Shown here: one piece after another, positions 10,601 through 21,981 of the stretch
Layout of the letters: every line of letters starts with the position of its first letter
Numbering within the stretch: the stretch's first letter is position 1
Assembly (NCBI GenBank): GCA_037176905.1
Contig: JBBBWG010002593.1
Coordinates: 2,847-32,888 of the forward strand
DNA from: Azolla pinnata
Taxonomy: Eukaryota > Streptophyta > Polypodiopsida > Salviniales > Salviniaceae
Direction of reading: 5' to 3'
DNA length: 30,042 bases
Notes under the pieces: generated by a model
What the model was told of the DNA's origin: nothing
What the model saw: only the letters and a program-made list of their open reading frames with translations
Database searches by the model: none
Program-made: the position numbers and the translations under genes

Positions 10601-13600
10601 ATGCTCCCCATTTGGTTCTGCAAACTACCTCAAACAATGATGACTGTCTAGCAGACAACATTGCTACTGTACACATGACTTTTATGACAACAGAAATTAT
10701 TTTATAAATTCTAGGCAAAGGGTAATTATGTTCATCATATTTTGTGTAATGTCAAACCAAGCTTCTGTTGAATATCCACAGGAGAAGCTTCAACCTTTGA
10801 GGCTTTATGCATAGGTTATGTGCTTCTTAATACATCTTCAAATGACAAACCTGCCATTCTTCAAGATTTGCTACATACATGTGCTTCACGTCGCTACCAA
10901 CTTACATTTGCTTTCTCCAATCACAAAGCCTAGTTATAGTGTCTATTATAATGGCCCTATTTTCGAGACCATTAACAACAGCCTGCAAATTGCAGCAAGT
11001 GGCATGCCTCAAAAGTTCAAGCAGTCCCTTAGGAAAGTCCAAATCTCATCTTGTCATGCCTTGTTGGCACAAGAGGAGGCTCTCCTCTTCACAACTAGTT
11101 GAGCGCCTTCCTCATTTCAAAACTCCCAATACCCCAGGTGTTGCTTGTTTTTGTGGCAAGTAACATCGAGAGAATTTCCCTATCAATTCATTCACCATAT
11201 AGCTACTAACATCTCTCTTGGAGTTAGTACACAAGATTTTTGTGGTTCAATGAAGCACACAACCCTTGGTGGTGCATGCAAGTCCATGCCTATCATTGAT
11301 GATTTCTCTCGTAAGCTTTGGGTTTACTTGCTTGTATGAAAATCTCAGACCTTCACCAAATCTTGAGAATGGGTAGCCTTGATAAACAACTCCACCCCAA
11401 TCAACCTTAGTGTCTCGATGACCAACTTCGCCCAATCGATCACAAGGCTTCAGTAGGTCACAGTGATCAGCTCCCTATTGTACCATGAAATGGCGTAGGT
11501 GTGGGATGGGGCAGCACCATGCCTAACAAGAAGTTTGATATGAAATTCATCAAAGGCATCTTTGTCAAATACACTGATCAAGGTAAAATGGGTTATAAGT
11601 TTCTGTTATCACAGTCTAGAAAGGATGTTCGAAGCCGAGCTGTTGTGCTCCAATCCTTCTGGACATGCCTCAAATGTATTGTGTTACCAGTTCCCAACTA
11701 GAATGCCGAGTTTAATGTGGTTTCACAGACCCCCATACCAATTGAACGACCTTGCCTTTGATATAGAACATGGCTATCCAAACAACTAACATTCTTCCCT
11801 ATCTTGCATGCACTATAAGTTGTGGCATACAATTTTCGCCTAGAAAATTTGCATCATGTTGTAAACATCAAAAAAAAACCTTAAACAACGGCGCATTTGA
11901 CTTATAACCTGACTTGCTTTTTGTGGAATACTTTTCTTCCTAGCTGAATTGGAAATCAAAATAGAAGTAACTGAGCTTCTGTCGTATCTTTTCTCAACTT
12001 CCACGATTTGGTGAATAGGGTTGCTTCTCCCCTTTCCCATACCCCAGCCTGGTACAATGTGTCCTTCCCTATTTGGTTGCAGGTGACATTTGATGATTCG
12101 GGGGATATATGTTAGTTACACATTTGCATCATCTCCTATGCATCACCTGCTCTTCTTTGACTATAGATTGCATAAGTTGGATTTCGCCGTGTTCTGCATG
12201 TCTATTAGCTGCTTCAACTCATCCCAACTCTTTAGCTTTCCATTTCAATTTTTGGCTCTACAACTACATCAGTGCAGCTTCTCATTGTTTCACTTCAACT
12301 GTTGACTTCACTTATTGGGAGGGCTAGTTCTACATTTATCTCTGCTTGGACGAATGCTACCAAATACCCTCATGTCTAGGGTTAAGTTTGCCCTCCTTGT
12401 TCTTTGCAATCTCCTTTTTCATTGCTTCACAATTAGCTTCGAGGAGTTCTCTTTGCAAAGCATTATCAAAGTTGGCATTGTACAGTGCATTAGCCATTGC
12501 ATCTTGGAGTTCATGTGCTCTGATTTGCGAAGTCTTTGTTGCGTGTCCAGCAGTGTTGATCAATGGTGGACTTGGTTTGTGCTGAATTGATGTAGACATT
12601 ACTTAATAAATGGAGGAATATCAACAAAATGGAGGCTTAGACCAGTTAATCCGGTAGTAGTAGGACTGAATCAAAGGAAGATTTCAAGATTCTTTTAGAA
12701 AATCTACGATGTGATCAATATGTGTCAGCTCATGGGACAGTGAATTGTTAGTTCTACATAATAATAAGAAAAATAACAGCTAATATTGAAAAAATCATAC
12801 ATTCTAATGGTTTAATGATAACATTGAAACTAAAACTCCAACTATTTAGTAATATTATGAAGGAATTCACAGATAGAATATGTACTCACCTTGATGACCC
12901 TATGAACTATCGGTATGTCTCGGCCCTGCATGCATGCAAGCGGTGAGTCAATTATGAAGTTTCAAGTTAAACACACTGTACAGAATTTCCAAACTTACAT
13001 CAATATTGAACACAACAATCTCTCCAGCTCGAATCGGGGCATTTCCCATGTACAGAAATAAAATGTCTCCCTGAATTAAAAATATATTCCACAGGTTAGC
13101 ACCTTTGCATTTATTGAAGCTTCAACTTAGTGGACCTTGCAAACCATACTCTTTGAAACCCAGGTTCCATACTGCCTGAAAGAACCACCACCACGGGTGA
13201 CTCGCTACCAGTGTAGCATATCAGACCTTTCCACATTATCAGAGCAGATGAGACAATCATACCTAGAATATCATAGACTGTCGTCAGAAAAAAATCATGG
13301 AAAGATAGAAGTATTTCCTTATATTTGTCGATGATGAAAACAGATACACATACCCCATTGGGTTTGGGATGTTGTGCAGTAATTCGTTTCTAAGGATCAT
13401 GCCTCACATGTAAACTCTAAGAAACCCTAACCCATCATCAAAAATGCATCGCACGTACTAGTATATAGCGTTCTCATCTTACACACACATATAGTATACA
13501 AAACAAGCGAAACATCTTATAGAGCGCATAGCAAGCAAATTGCAGAGGCCAGATATAATGATAACACCATTTTCTTGACAACAGCTTTACGACCTTATCT

Positions 13601-13999
13601 ATCCATCTCCAGCAAAAAAAAATGCAAGAAGCAATGAAATCATAATACAATCCTAATAACACAGATCTGCAAAAAGACAGATGAAACCAAAGGTTTTTTA
13701 TGCGGAGGGAAACGGTGACAAAATCCTGCAGCAGTTTCTCAAACAATTTGGTAAAATAATCAGCTTCTCAAGAGTTTAGCAGCCTGTGTAACCGTCAGTC
13801 GGCGGTTCAAACAAAGAAGCCGAACAAGAAATAGGGGAGCATTCTGCTACACACTCAAACTGCTAGACTAAGGAAATGAATATGGTTTCTTTTAGTTACA
13901 CTGACCGAGTGTGACGAGCTGCATACTGAGCTGTCGGAATTTGATGGAGCAGAAGGAGTCCTTTGCCAGGCTCCCAAAATGGGAGAGGGAGATCGGCAT
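7697..13999 (-). CDS. SEC11: SEC11, catalytic subunit of the ER signal peptidase complex (8 exons)
   Basis: Membrane serine protease (S26 family) that cuts signal peptides from proteins entering the endoplasmic reticulum. Exons on the minus strand: 13999-13906, 13262-13150, 13070-12999, 12925-12890, 9695-9650, 8141-8054, 7920-7863, 7747-7697. All introns are GT-AG and phases join exactly, giving 185 residues (plant SEC11 is usually about 180). Visible: an N-terminal membrane helix at about 26-49; SGSMEPGF with catalytic Ser62; PIVHRVI with His101; GDNNKGDD with Asp122 and Asp127/128; RAVGFLPYVGW; a hydrophobic C-terminus ending ITSKE. Nothing essential is missing, so the gene looks intact. 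An in-frame ATG at 14017 would add MRVGGG; the choice of start is uncertain. A large trinucleotide tract begins about 100 bp upstream. Intron 4 is 3.2 kb and carries a Copia fragment. Confidence 0.95.
8266..8350. repeat. 30-bp tandem repeat, 3 units, in SEC11 intron 5
   Basis: Units begin at 8266, 8296 and 8326 and share a CATTTTTCTTCCAATCA-like core followed by ATGCACCAAAAA. It lies about 125 bp from the exon 6 acceptor. On the minus (transcribed) strand the core is a purine-rich GGAAGAAAAAT. Confidence 0.8.
8351..9649. other. Remainder of SEC11 intron 5
   Basis: Apart from the 30-bp repeat, this 1.5-kb intron shows no element or exon that I recognise. A 124-residue open frame on the plus strand (9131-9505) has no known motif and is antisense to the gene; I regard it as chance. 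Confidence 0.5.
9696..10817. other. SEC11 intron 4, part between exon 5 and the Copia fragment
   Basis: Nothing identifiable. A pyrimidine-rich stretch lies at 9930-10260 on the plus strand (many CTCTTTC, CTTCC and TTCTC words). The segment 10470-10720 is somewhat GC-richer and may be the 5' part of the Copia remnant, but I see no diagnostic motif. Confidence 0.4.
10818..11790 (+). mobile_element. Decayed Ty1/Copia fragment, antisense in SEC11 intron 4
   Basis: Plus-strand frames read, in order: [11 protein letters not shown] followed by CFCGKQ, the degenerate pre-integrase zinc-binding end; then [20 protein letters not shown] and [14 protein letters not shown], the integrase core start (normally HSDVCGPM and a DDFSRKxWVY motif); then [20 protein letters not shown] and SRAVV, the region between integrase and reverse transcriptase. 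Stops, frameshifts and a large deletion of the integrase middle make it non-functional. No LTRs are visible near it. It runs opposite to SEC11, which is the tolerated orientation for intronic LTR elements. Left limit is approximate. Confidence 0.8.
11800..12889. other. Remainder of SEC11 intron 4 between the Copia fragment and exon 4
   Basis: No recognisable element. A minus-strand open frame at 12357-12599 (80 residues) has the composition of an amphipathic helical protein ([19 protein letters not shown]) and could be a remnant of another retroelement or gene, but I cannot identify it. It has no exon junctions that fit SEC11. Confidence 0.4.
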
Positions 14000-14094
14000 G
14001 CCTCCACCTACTCTCATCGCTGCTACTTTGACTGCACCTGCGGCAGGCAGCCTTTCACGGCCGCTTCTTGCTTCGCCTGCTTCTTGCTTCGGCC

Positions 14095-14097
<3 letters not shown>

Positions 14098-14125
<28 letters not shown>

Positions 14126-14857
14126 ATGATGGTGGTGATGATGATGATGATGCTGATGGTGATGATGCTGATGGTGGTGGTGAGGATGGTGCTGATGCTG
14201 ATGATGGTGGTGATGGTGGTGATGGTGGTGATGGTGCTGGTGATGATGGTGATGGTGGTCATGATGATGATGATGATGATGAGGTGATGATGATGATGGT
14301 GATGATGCTGATTATGATCTGATGATGATGATGGTCGTGATGGTGGTGGTGGTGGTGGTGGTGGTGATGGTGGTGGTGATGGTGATGATGATGATGATGA
14401 TGTTGTTGATGATGATGATGTTGATGATGACGGTGATGGTGATGATGATGTTGATGGTAATGATGATGATGTGGTGCTGATGATGATGGTGATGGTGAGG
14501 ATGGTGCTGATGCTGACGATGCTGGTAATGGTGATGATGATGACGGTGATGGTGACGATGGTGATGATGATGATGATTATGATTATGATGGTTATGATGG
14601 TTATGATGGTGATGCTGATGATGATGGTGGTGGTGGTGGTGATGGTGATGATGGTAATGGTGATGATGGTGCTGATGGTGGTAATGGTGATGATCATGGT
14701 GATGGTGGTGGTGATGATCCTGATGATCATCATCATGGTGATGCTGATGTTGATGATTGGTGATTCTGATGTTGATGATTGGTGATCATGGTGGTGGTGG
14801 TAATGGTGATGGTAGTGATTATGGTGGTGGTGATGATGATGGTGGTGGTGACCTAAA
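14098..14857. repeat. 760-bp GAT/GGT trinucleotide tract upstream of SEC11
   Basis: Almost uninterrupted GAT, GGT and GCT triplets on the plus strand (ATC, ACC, AGC on the minus, SEC11-sense strand). A nearly pure GGT run lies at about 14340-14372. It starts roughly 100 bp upstream of the SEC11 start codon, so it probably overlaps the 5' UTR or core promoter. All long ORFs over it (poly-Met/Val, poly-Asp/Gly, poly-Ile/Thr/Ser) are consequences of the triplet repeat. Confidence 0.95.
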
Positions 14858-14877
14858 CTAGAGACATGTTGTTTCTG

Positions 14878-15230
14878 TGTTCTCTGTTTTGTTTTTGAAT
14901 GAGCAACAAATTTTACTGAATGAGCAACAATTCAATTCTTTTGTTGTTTAATTCTGAATGAACAACGGTTCGATTCTTTTGTTGTTTCAATTGGTGTCGT
15001 CTCTGTGTTCTCTCTTTTGTTTTTGAATGAGCAACAAATTTTTCTGAATGAGCAACAATTCAATTCTTTTGTTGTTTATTTCTGAATGAGCAGCAATTCG
15101 ATTCGTTTGTTGTTTCAATTGGTGTTGTCTCTATATTCTCGATTTTGTTTTTGAATGAGCAACAAATTTTTCTGAAGCAGCAACAATTCAATTCTTTTGC
15201 TGTTTCTTTTGAACGAACAACAGTTGGTGG
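14878..15230. repeat. 128-bp minisatellite, nearly 3 units
   Basis: The string GTTTTTGAATGAGCAACAAA begins at 14891, 15019 and 15147, an exact 128-bp period. Each unit itself contains two or three shorter half-units built from GAATGAGCAACAATTC and GATTCTTTTGTTGTTT, which are partly complementary, so each unit can fold as a stem. The third copy decays after about 15190. Scattered AGCAACA words continue to about 15670 and may be an older decayed part of the same array. Confidence 0.9.
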
Positions 15231-16433
15231 TGGTGTTCTTACCTTGAGTTTTGCATTTGTTGTTGTCATTGTTGTTCTCACCATCTGTTCTAGCCGCTTC
15301 TGTGTGAGCAACAGAATGGCTCGTGACTATTGTTGCTCTCACCTTGTGTCATGTTTCCGATGTTGTTTCTACATTGATAGTTTTGTATCTGTCGCCACTG
15401 CTCTCGCCGTGCGTTTTTGTTTGGTTCATGACCAACAGTAGTTTTGTATCTGCTAACATTATCCTCGCCATTTGTTTTGTATTTGATGTAAGCAACAAGT
15501 GTCTTCTATCTATTGCTAGTGTTCTCGCCGAATCTGCTCTTGTTTCTACACAAGCAACAATTGTTCGATGTTTGCTGTTGTTGCTCTACTTCTGTACAAG
15601 CAACACCATGACTCATTGTTGTTGCCGCCATTGCTCGACACTACAAACCGGTGGTTGTTCTGAAGCAACACCATATGGAAGAACAAAACAGACCTCATTC
15701 CACTTGGCATATTTGTGCTTCTTCCATAACTACCTTGGATGTCGATAACATCCAATGGCATACCATGGATGTTTAAAAGCTTAGGAGGAACCCAATATTT
15801 GTGTCCTTTTATCTTCAATTTACCCATAAGAGCAAGCACCATGTTGTTAGCCCATAGATAGTAGGAATTTTCTCACATATCCATTTCATAAGAATTCTCT
15901 TCAATCATCAAGGCACCTTCCATCAGAAATATTCATATTGTGCCCAACCCTAGCCATCGCATTTGCGCCCAATGCTTGACATGCGAATCGATTTCTCAAA
16001 CATCCTCATTGAGAGATAAAGCAAAACAAGATCTATTCATCTTGGATTGATACAGAGTTTGTGACGCCCGGAATCAGAATCCAAATTGAGGATGGTATGC
16101 TTGTTAATACCAAGCTTTTCTTCTCTGCTGAACACCATTTTTGGTGCTCTCAAAACATTACAAACAACATTTGAAGGTCTACATCTGTGGCTTCAGTCCT
16201 TTGCCACTCTTGACAGGCATCGAGCCGTGTTTCCTTCTCTTACTGGTAAGGTGATTAGAATCCTTATTACAGAGTGAAATTAAAATTTTACAAATGAATT
16301 TACAACTTGACAATGTCACCTTCTCTCATATGTCTAATACTGATACAAATATGAGCTTATTCCGTTTGATCTCGCTTGACGATGAGATTCGGCTCTCCAT
16401 CATTCCACAAATTTGTTTGCGGGTGGTCTTGGC
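15231..16433. other. Intergenic region between SRRP1-like (3' end) and the repeat array
   Basis: 15230-15670 holds degenerate AGCAACA / TGTTGCT words. On the minus strand, 15842-15680 is an open segment (LANNMVLALMG-like start, then GMPLDVIDIQGSYGR) that looks more protein-like than its surroundings, and the open frame extends upstream across one stop to about 15930. I do not recognise it; it may be a fragment of a captured gene or retroelement. The SRRP1-like 3' UTR must lie just below 16434. Confidence 0.4.
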
Positions 16434-19400
16434 TTAAGGAACTCTTCCTGTTACTCGCTGTACTGCTGCTTTCAGCCCTTCCTTATCAAGTGTAGTCTTT
16501 ACTTGAACCTCTTGTACCTTCACACAATTGCAGAACAGATTTTTCTATGCTTGCAATCATGAAATATTTTAAAAGAACACCACAGGATGTCGAAACGTAT
16601 AAACTTATTTATGGCAAACCTGACGACCAGCTCGCGCTAAGAGAGTGAAACTTCCAAATTCTACTGGAGCCTGAGATTCAATAAAGCCACAACTCATAGC
16701 AAGAAATAAGCCACATTAAGCGCAAATAATGGTAGCAATGCAAACAAGATCAGCCTTATAATACTGCTTACGCTTGATAACCACAGCTCCAGATCTTGAG
16801 AAACAACACGTTTTTCGATCACCATTCTCCCAGGAACAACCTCGTTGATCCTAGATATGGATAAAATGAAAAGACAATGTGAATTTTGAATCAAGCTTCA
16901 TATCTTTAATCCTGACAAGCATCTTTCAATGCTTTGCCATTTCAATGGTAAAAGCCCATTTCTGCACTTAATGGTCAACTCCTAAGTATTCTTTGCTACA
17001 GCTAATATAACCTCACTATGTTCTATGATAAACCTATTTCCATTTATCCATCAGCTCTTAAATGTCCTCTAAAGAAATCACAAACCAACAAACCCTCTAC
17101 AAATAATATGAAGTTCAATTAAGAGAATAATTTCCTCTGATCAATACATATTGATTTCCAACATTAAAAAAAAAAGTAAAAGAAAGAAAGTTTTACACAC
17201 CCATCTTCTAGGAGTAGTTCTTGGCAAATCTCATCTAAACCTGGCAATGATTCGTTTAAGTTGTTGTCATCATCCTCACCAACAACAGCACTATCAATGG
17301 GATCTTCCTGGTGTAATTGTTTTGCCTTAAACACACATAAACAATGCCATAACAGAAAAATCCAGACATGCCATGCATCCATGCATGTATGGATGCTCAA
17401 GAAGGAAATGAATCTTTTGGGTTACTTGTTGCATCAGTGTGTCTAGAGTTTCTAGGAGTGGATCGGTTTGTAATTGTTTGATTGACAATGCCAATCTCAT
17501 CCTATCCCTGCAATTCATGTAAAAACTTGGCATTAGAAACGTGTTGGGGCTCTGGTAAGGCTGATGCTATCGAATGCTGTCTTAGTCTCTACTGTCAAAG
17601 AAGATGAAAACAATTTAACAGAATGAAATCGTAACACGTTTTATGATGTTATGCTTCCACTCATATAAACTTACAAATCTACACTCGTTACTTTAACCCG
17701 AACAGTTTGGCCTTCTTGAACAACATCTCGTGGATCATAAATCCGGTCCCAAGACAATTCAGAGACATGCACAAGACCTGTCACTGAATATGAACCTGGA
17801 CAAAGAACACATGGAAAAATTGTTATATAGCACACTTGATAACACAGAAAGTTTGTTAGCAAGCTAATGGAGGAAAGAGATTTTTTATAGACCTCATTCA
17901 GATCAAGGAATTTATTTATAGTCAGGTTAAGGTATCTAAAGGAGTTGTTTTAGTACGAGCAACATATGTTTTTTTACAATAACACTTCGTGAGGCTCTAT
18001 TCAATAGGGCAATGAATCATCCTAAGCTAGCCCTGAATGTGGGTATCAACACATACGAATAGAAAGTGAATGGACTAGGGGTTGGATATGCACAGTAGTA
18101 GATGATCTCCCTTGCAAGCTACTAGTTAAGAGCATTTCCAGCAGAAGTGAGGAGCTTAACACAACCCTGCATTAGGCATCACCACTTGGTTATTTATTTG
18201 TGCACGCTCAGATCCAGACCCAAGGCTATCTTCAGATATTCCCGTGACATTTCTGGTCATATTAAATAGAAACTTGATTTTCTAGAGATATTACGCATGA
18301 CCTAATTTTCACAAAGTAGATGTGTGATTGACAATTTGGCCATTGCTGTTCAGGGAGTGCATTGGATTGACAAGTTTGTTTCGTTGTTTGTGCAGCATAT
18401 CTAAATGTGGCAAATGATATGGCAGAAAGAAAGAGTTCATGATTATACAAACCATCTGGGAAACGCAGGTCTACAAAAGCACCAAAATCTGTGACATAAT
18501 TCACTTTTCCTTCAAAGATATCCCCATTTTTCAATTGTTTTACACTTTGGAGCCACATTGCTTTCTTTTCTGAAACCACCAGTCTTTTCTCGCCTTTGCT
18601 TGCTTCTAGCACCTGTCATCAATATGATAATCTCTCTTTCCACTTGATCCAAATGATGAAGTACAATAAAGAAACTAAGAGTTTACCTTGACTAGAAGTG
18701 TTTGCCCTATCAAGCTCTTGCCCACATCAGCAATGGTCTTTCCATCTACAGCGGGAAAACATACAAAGGATGATATGAAATAAGAAGCTTTACCATAAAC
18801 AATAATTACTGTCCAAGCTCCATCTCATGTGACAAGAAACAAGCTTAAAGAAACATGTTCTTCCCAAAACAAGTACGATGCCAATATTTTTATTTCAACA
18901 ACTCTGTAGTATACTCATAGTTCATCCACAAATCGATACTATTGCAACCACAACTCCTTATGGAGAAGAATTGATATGATATAAATTGATTTTAGAAGCT
19001 GATATAGTATAATTTAGATAAAACATGCAGACGAAACTCTGAAACAAGAAATTTGACGCACATTTTTCACCACACAACTTCACTGGTACTGAGATTCCAC
19101 CATTTTCAACTTCAAATAGTATATGAACGAAGTTTCTAGATTTACTCCTCTAATCTTAAAGTGGGTCTTCACTCTGATATAATGCTTGGCACAACAAACC
19201 ACCTGAATATTCATCTGATTGGAACTTTTTGGAATCATACATCGGATTCCCTTTTCCAGAAAGTGTTCATTGTTTTATGTATTTGTTGAACTGATAAAAT
19301 AAGACTGCCAGAAGCCACATATAGGAATCGATGAAGCACACTGAGTAGAAGTTGACAGCATATATATAGAGTCCTTGAGCAATAGTTGCATCCCATTTCA

Positions 19401-21981
19401 GAGCAACCTCATGTATGACATTTGCAGCCATGTCTCAAAGACTTCAAACTTTTATGCTTGATGATTAAGGAACCTTATCCCCATTTCCAAGTCAATCGCA
19501 CAAGCTTTTACCTTATGATGTTACCTCTTTATGTATAAGTTTTTCTATATAGGCCTTTAACCTATATCCATTTCAGTACATGGTTTCTATTTTAATCTCA
19601 AAAAAAATCAAACATGAATATGGCCACCCTGAATTAGACTGGTATCATGGAATTGCTTATTGCAAAACAAATTCGCCTTTGCGATTATGCAGAGAGAAGA
19701 CAATATATCATTCAAAATTATAAATTATTAAAATGAGCATGACTTGGAAAACCAACCTTCTGGAGATCGATTGCTTCCTAATTGAGAGAAGGGCAGAAAA
19801 CCAGCAATTGATCCAAACCGCACTATCAGCCCTCCACTATTGCAACCTTCTACTTTCACATTTTCCAAGGCACTAGACTCTTGAAGTCGGAGGGCTTTTT
19901 CCCAGTCCTCATCTTTCTAATCCTTCAAAAAACTTTGATGTGAGTGTGTAATAGCAAGCCCATTTTGGAATCAACTAAAAACTGAGTATGAATGAATAAA
20001 GCTGAACTACATGAAGAACAATCTCTGTTTTTCTTTTCATGCCCGCACACAGACAATATACCAAACCAAAATAATTCAATCCTCATCCATATAAATTGTG
20101 GAATGCCCTGAGGTATTTCCTTCCAAGATAATTTTAAATCCATTCATATGAAAACATAGATGTACAGAAGAGATTGTCCATTCCTATTTCCTGATAAAAC
20201 AACAATAAAATCACTAGAATTCAATCTTCCATAGACATATGATGATTAATATATTTCTCAAACGATGGATAGCAGTGCCCATGTGCCTCCGTCAGCCAAG
20301 TCTTCCTCGAACTCATCTTATAGAACTCTTTCACTTTCTCAGGAAACTCGCCTATTTAGTTCGGTTATAGAAATCGAGTGCCAAGGTGAAGTAGAGTGAT
20401 TCTTGAAACTGAAGTGGCCTGGCATGGTCTAGTTGTACATTCTTCTTGACACGTAGACCTAAACTATAACCAGAAAAAAACTTATCCATAAAAGATAAAC
20501 ATTAACAGCTAATGGTGATATCACCATTCTTTTGTCATGCCTTAACAACTGGAGGTATATTGTCTCTTCAATCAATTGAAATTAAGGACTTATTACCAAA
20601 CGATAGGCCAAAAACTAGATTAAAATAGGAAAAGTGTTAGGGTAGAGGGACCCAATCCACTCCGATCACCCCCGAGCTATGTACTAGACATAGTCGATCT
20701 TCCACCAACGTCCCATACCGCCGGATATAAGGTCGACTAGTACCTTGGAGAGATGTCGACACGATCATCACAAAAGCCTTACCGCACCATGAGTGTCTCC
20801 AACTTCAGCCTTACGACGTAATCTTTCCTTCTCCATTATGGATATAGCTAATCCCCATATTTATACATCTCCCAAAGCCTTATAGATGGAGAAATACCTT
20901 TTTTAAAAGGCATGTGCTCCATCCTATAGTTATCTAGCTGCATGATCTATCCAATTAGGTTAGCCGCTTTATAACTTTAGAAAAGCCATCCAATTCCTGT
21001 AGGCTATGCAAATTACAATGGTCTTGCCTGGCCTATGTTACGTGTACATAACAACTGTCAATATCAACTCTCTAAAATCCAGCACTATTTCTCCCATATA
21101 GAATTCTGTAACATAAGCCCTGTTTCTACACATCCATTGTAATGCTCAAACTAGACAATCCGATATGAAACTGCTTATTCAGCTTGTTCTACAAAATGAT
21201 ATCATGAGAGCCAAACAATTTACAAGCTTTTCAAAAAATCTCAAATGGATTCACGAGCAGTGTTAGCAGCTCATACAAATTTCTTTCTTGAGCCCTCAAA
21301 TCCCATACAAATATATACATGAGAAATGTGCATGTTTCAACCAAATTATTATGAAATTATGGTTACTTTTTGCATATTTTCAAGAAAAAATGTAAGGTTT
21401 GACTCACAGTATTTTCATAAACCATTCCAATTCTTTACATTAGAGTGAAAATGCCCACTCGAATCCAATAAAACCGTGTCCTAAACCCTACACATCTATA
21501 GTCGTATCTCACAAATCCAAGCAGAAATGGATAAATACTAGCATTCGCATCCCCTGGATCCAATAGGAAACAATAAAATTTCCACCACACTCCTACAAAT
21601 TTGAAATCTTCAAGCCTCGAAGGCCCAAGAAGAGATGGATAAATTCCAGAAGTTCAAAAGAAAAAGAAATTGTATATTGGATTGGAGGAGCAGAGAGAGA
21701 ATGCTCACCGAAGAAGCACCACCGGTGCTTTCAGATGCATCAACAGCAATGTTTACTTCCTGCTGTTTATCATCACCTACACTGATCTCCTTGGCAGTGG
21801 CTCGTGTTACTGACAGCAGATCCAATCCTTTCACACACGTCTTCCATTTCGTCAGATTTACGGAAGAGGAAGCCAAGGAAACCTTGAATTTGAGAGGAGG
21901 GCGGATCGCCCAACAGCAGGGGACTGAAGCATGTCGTATGGGCGGAGCACCAACGATCACCATCATCATCAGCATCATCAT
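16434..21981 (-). CDS. SRRP1: SRRP1-like chloroplast protein with two S1 RNA-binding domains (10 exons)
   Basis: Predicted plastid RNA-binding protein related to Arabidopsis SRRP1, which acts in chloroplast RNA processing. Exons: 21981-21709, 19916-19757, 18745-18687, 18612-18453, 17795-17675, 17507-17426, 17325-17201, 16850-16772, 16670-16620, 16517-16434. All GT-AG introns, phases match, 397 residues (about 390 in the family). Residues 1 to about 60 are rich in Ser, Lys and Arg with few acids, as in a transit peptide. S1 domain 1 spans about 108-182 (VEGCNSGGL, GFLPFSQLG); S1 domain 2 about 193-268 (FEGKVNYVTDFGAFVDLRF, GLVHVSELSWDRI, VKVTSVDL). The C-terminus carries GLDEICQELLLEDG, EKRVVSQDLELWLS and LLARAGRQVQEV, typical of this subfamily and distinguishing it from ribosomal S1. 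An in-frame extension upstream to 22164 is open but less plausible. Confidence 0.92.
17796..18452. other. SRRP1-like intron 4
   Basis: 657-bp intron between the exons of S1 domain 2, with ordinary AT-rich sequence. No element recognised. Confidence 0.6.
18746..19756. other. SRRP1-like intron 2
   Basis: 1.0-kb intron, AT-rich, no recognisable element or exon on either strand. Confidence 0.6.
20635..21053 (-). mobile_element. Possible solo LTR in SRRP1-like intron 1
   Basis: A 419-bp block with higher GC than the intron around it is bounded by TGTTAGGG at the left and CATAACA at the right, giving TGTTA/TAACA inverted ends as in LTRs. On the minus strand it contains a TATAAATA promoter-like box (about 20858-20865). 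I do not see a target-site duplication (AAAAG on the left, ACTGT on the right), so the limits or the identity may be wrong. Confidence 0.4.

Noticed and set aside
14023..14785. Long poly-Met/Val, poly-Asp/Gly and poly-Ile/Thr/Ser ORFs on both strands
   Set aside because: They are produced by the GAT/GGT triplet tract and have no non-repeat protein content. The minus-strand one is discussed only as a possible uORF.
15145..15748. Plus-strand ORFs of 98 and 141 residues rich in Val, Cys and Ser
   Set aside because: They lie on the decayed GCAACA/TGTTGC repeats and have no recognisable domain or splice context.
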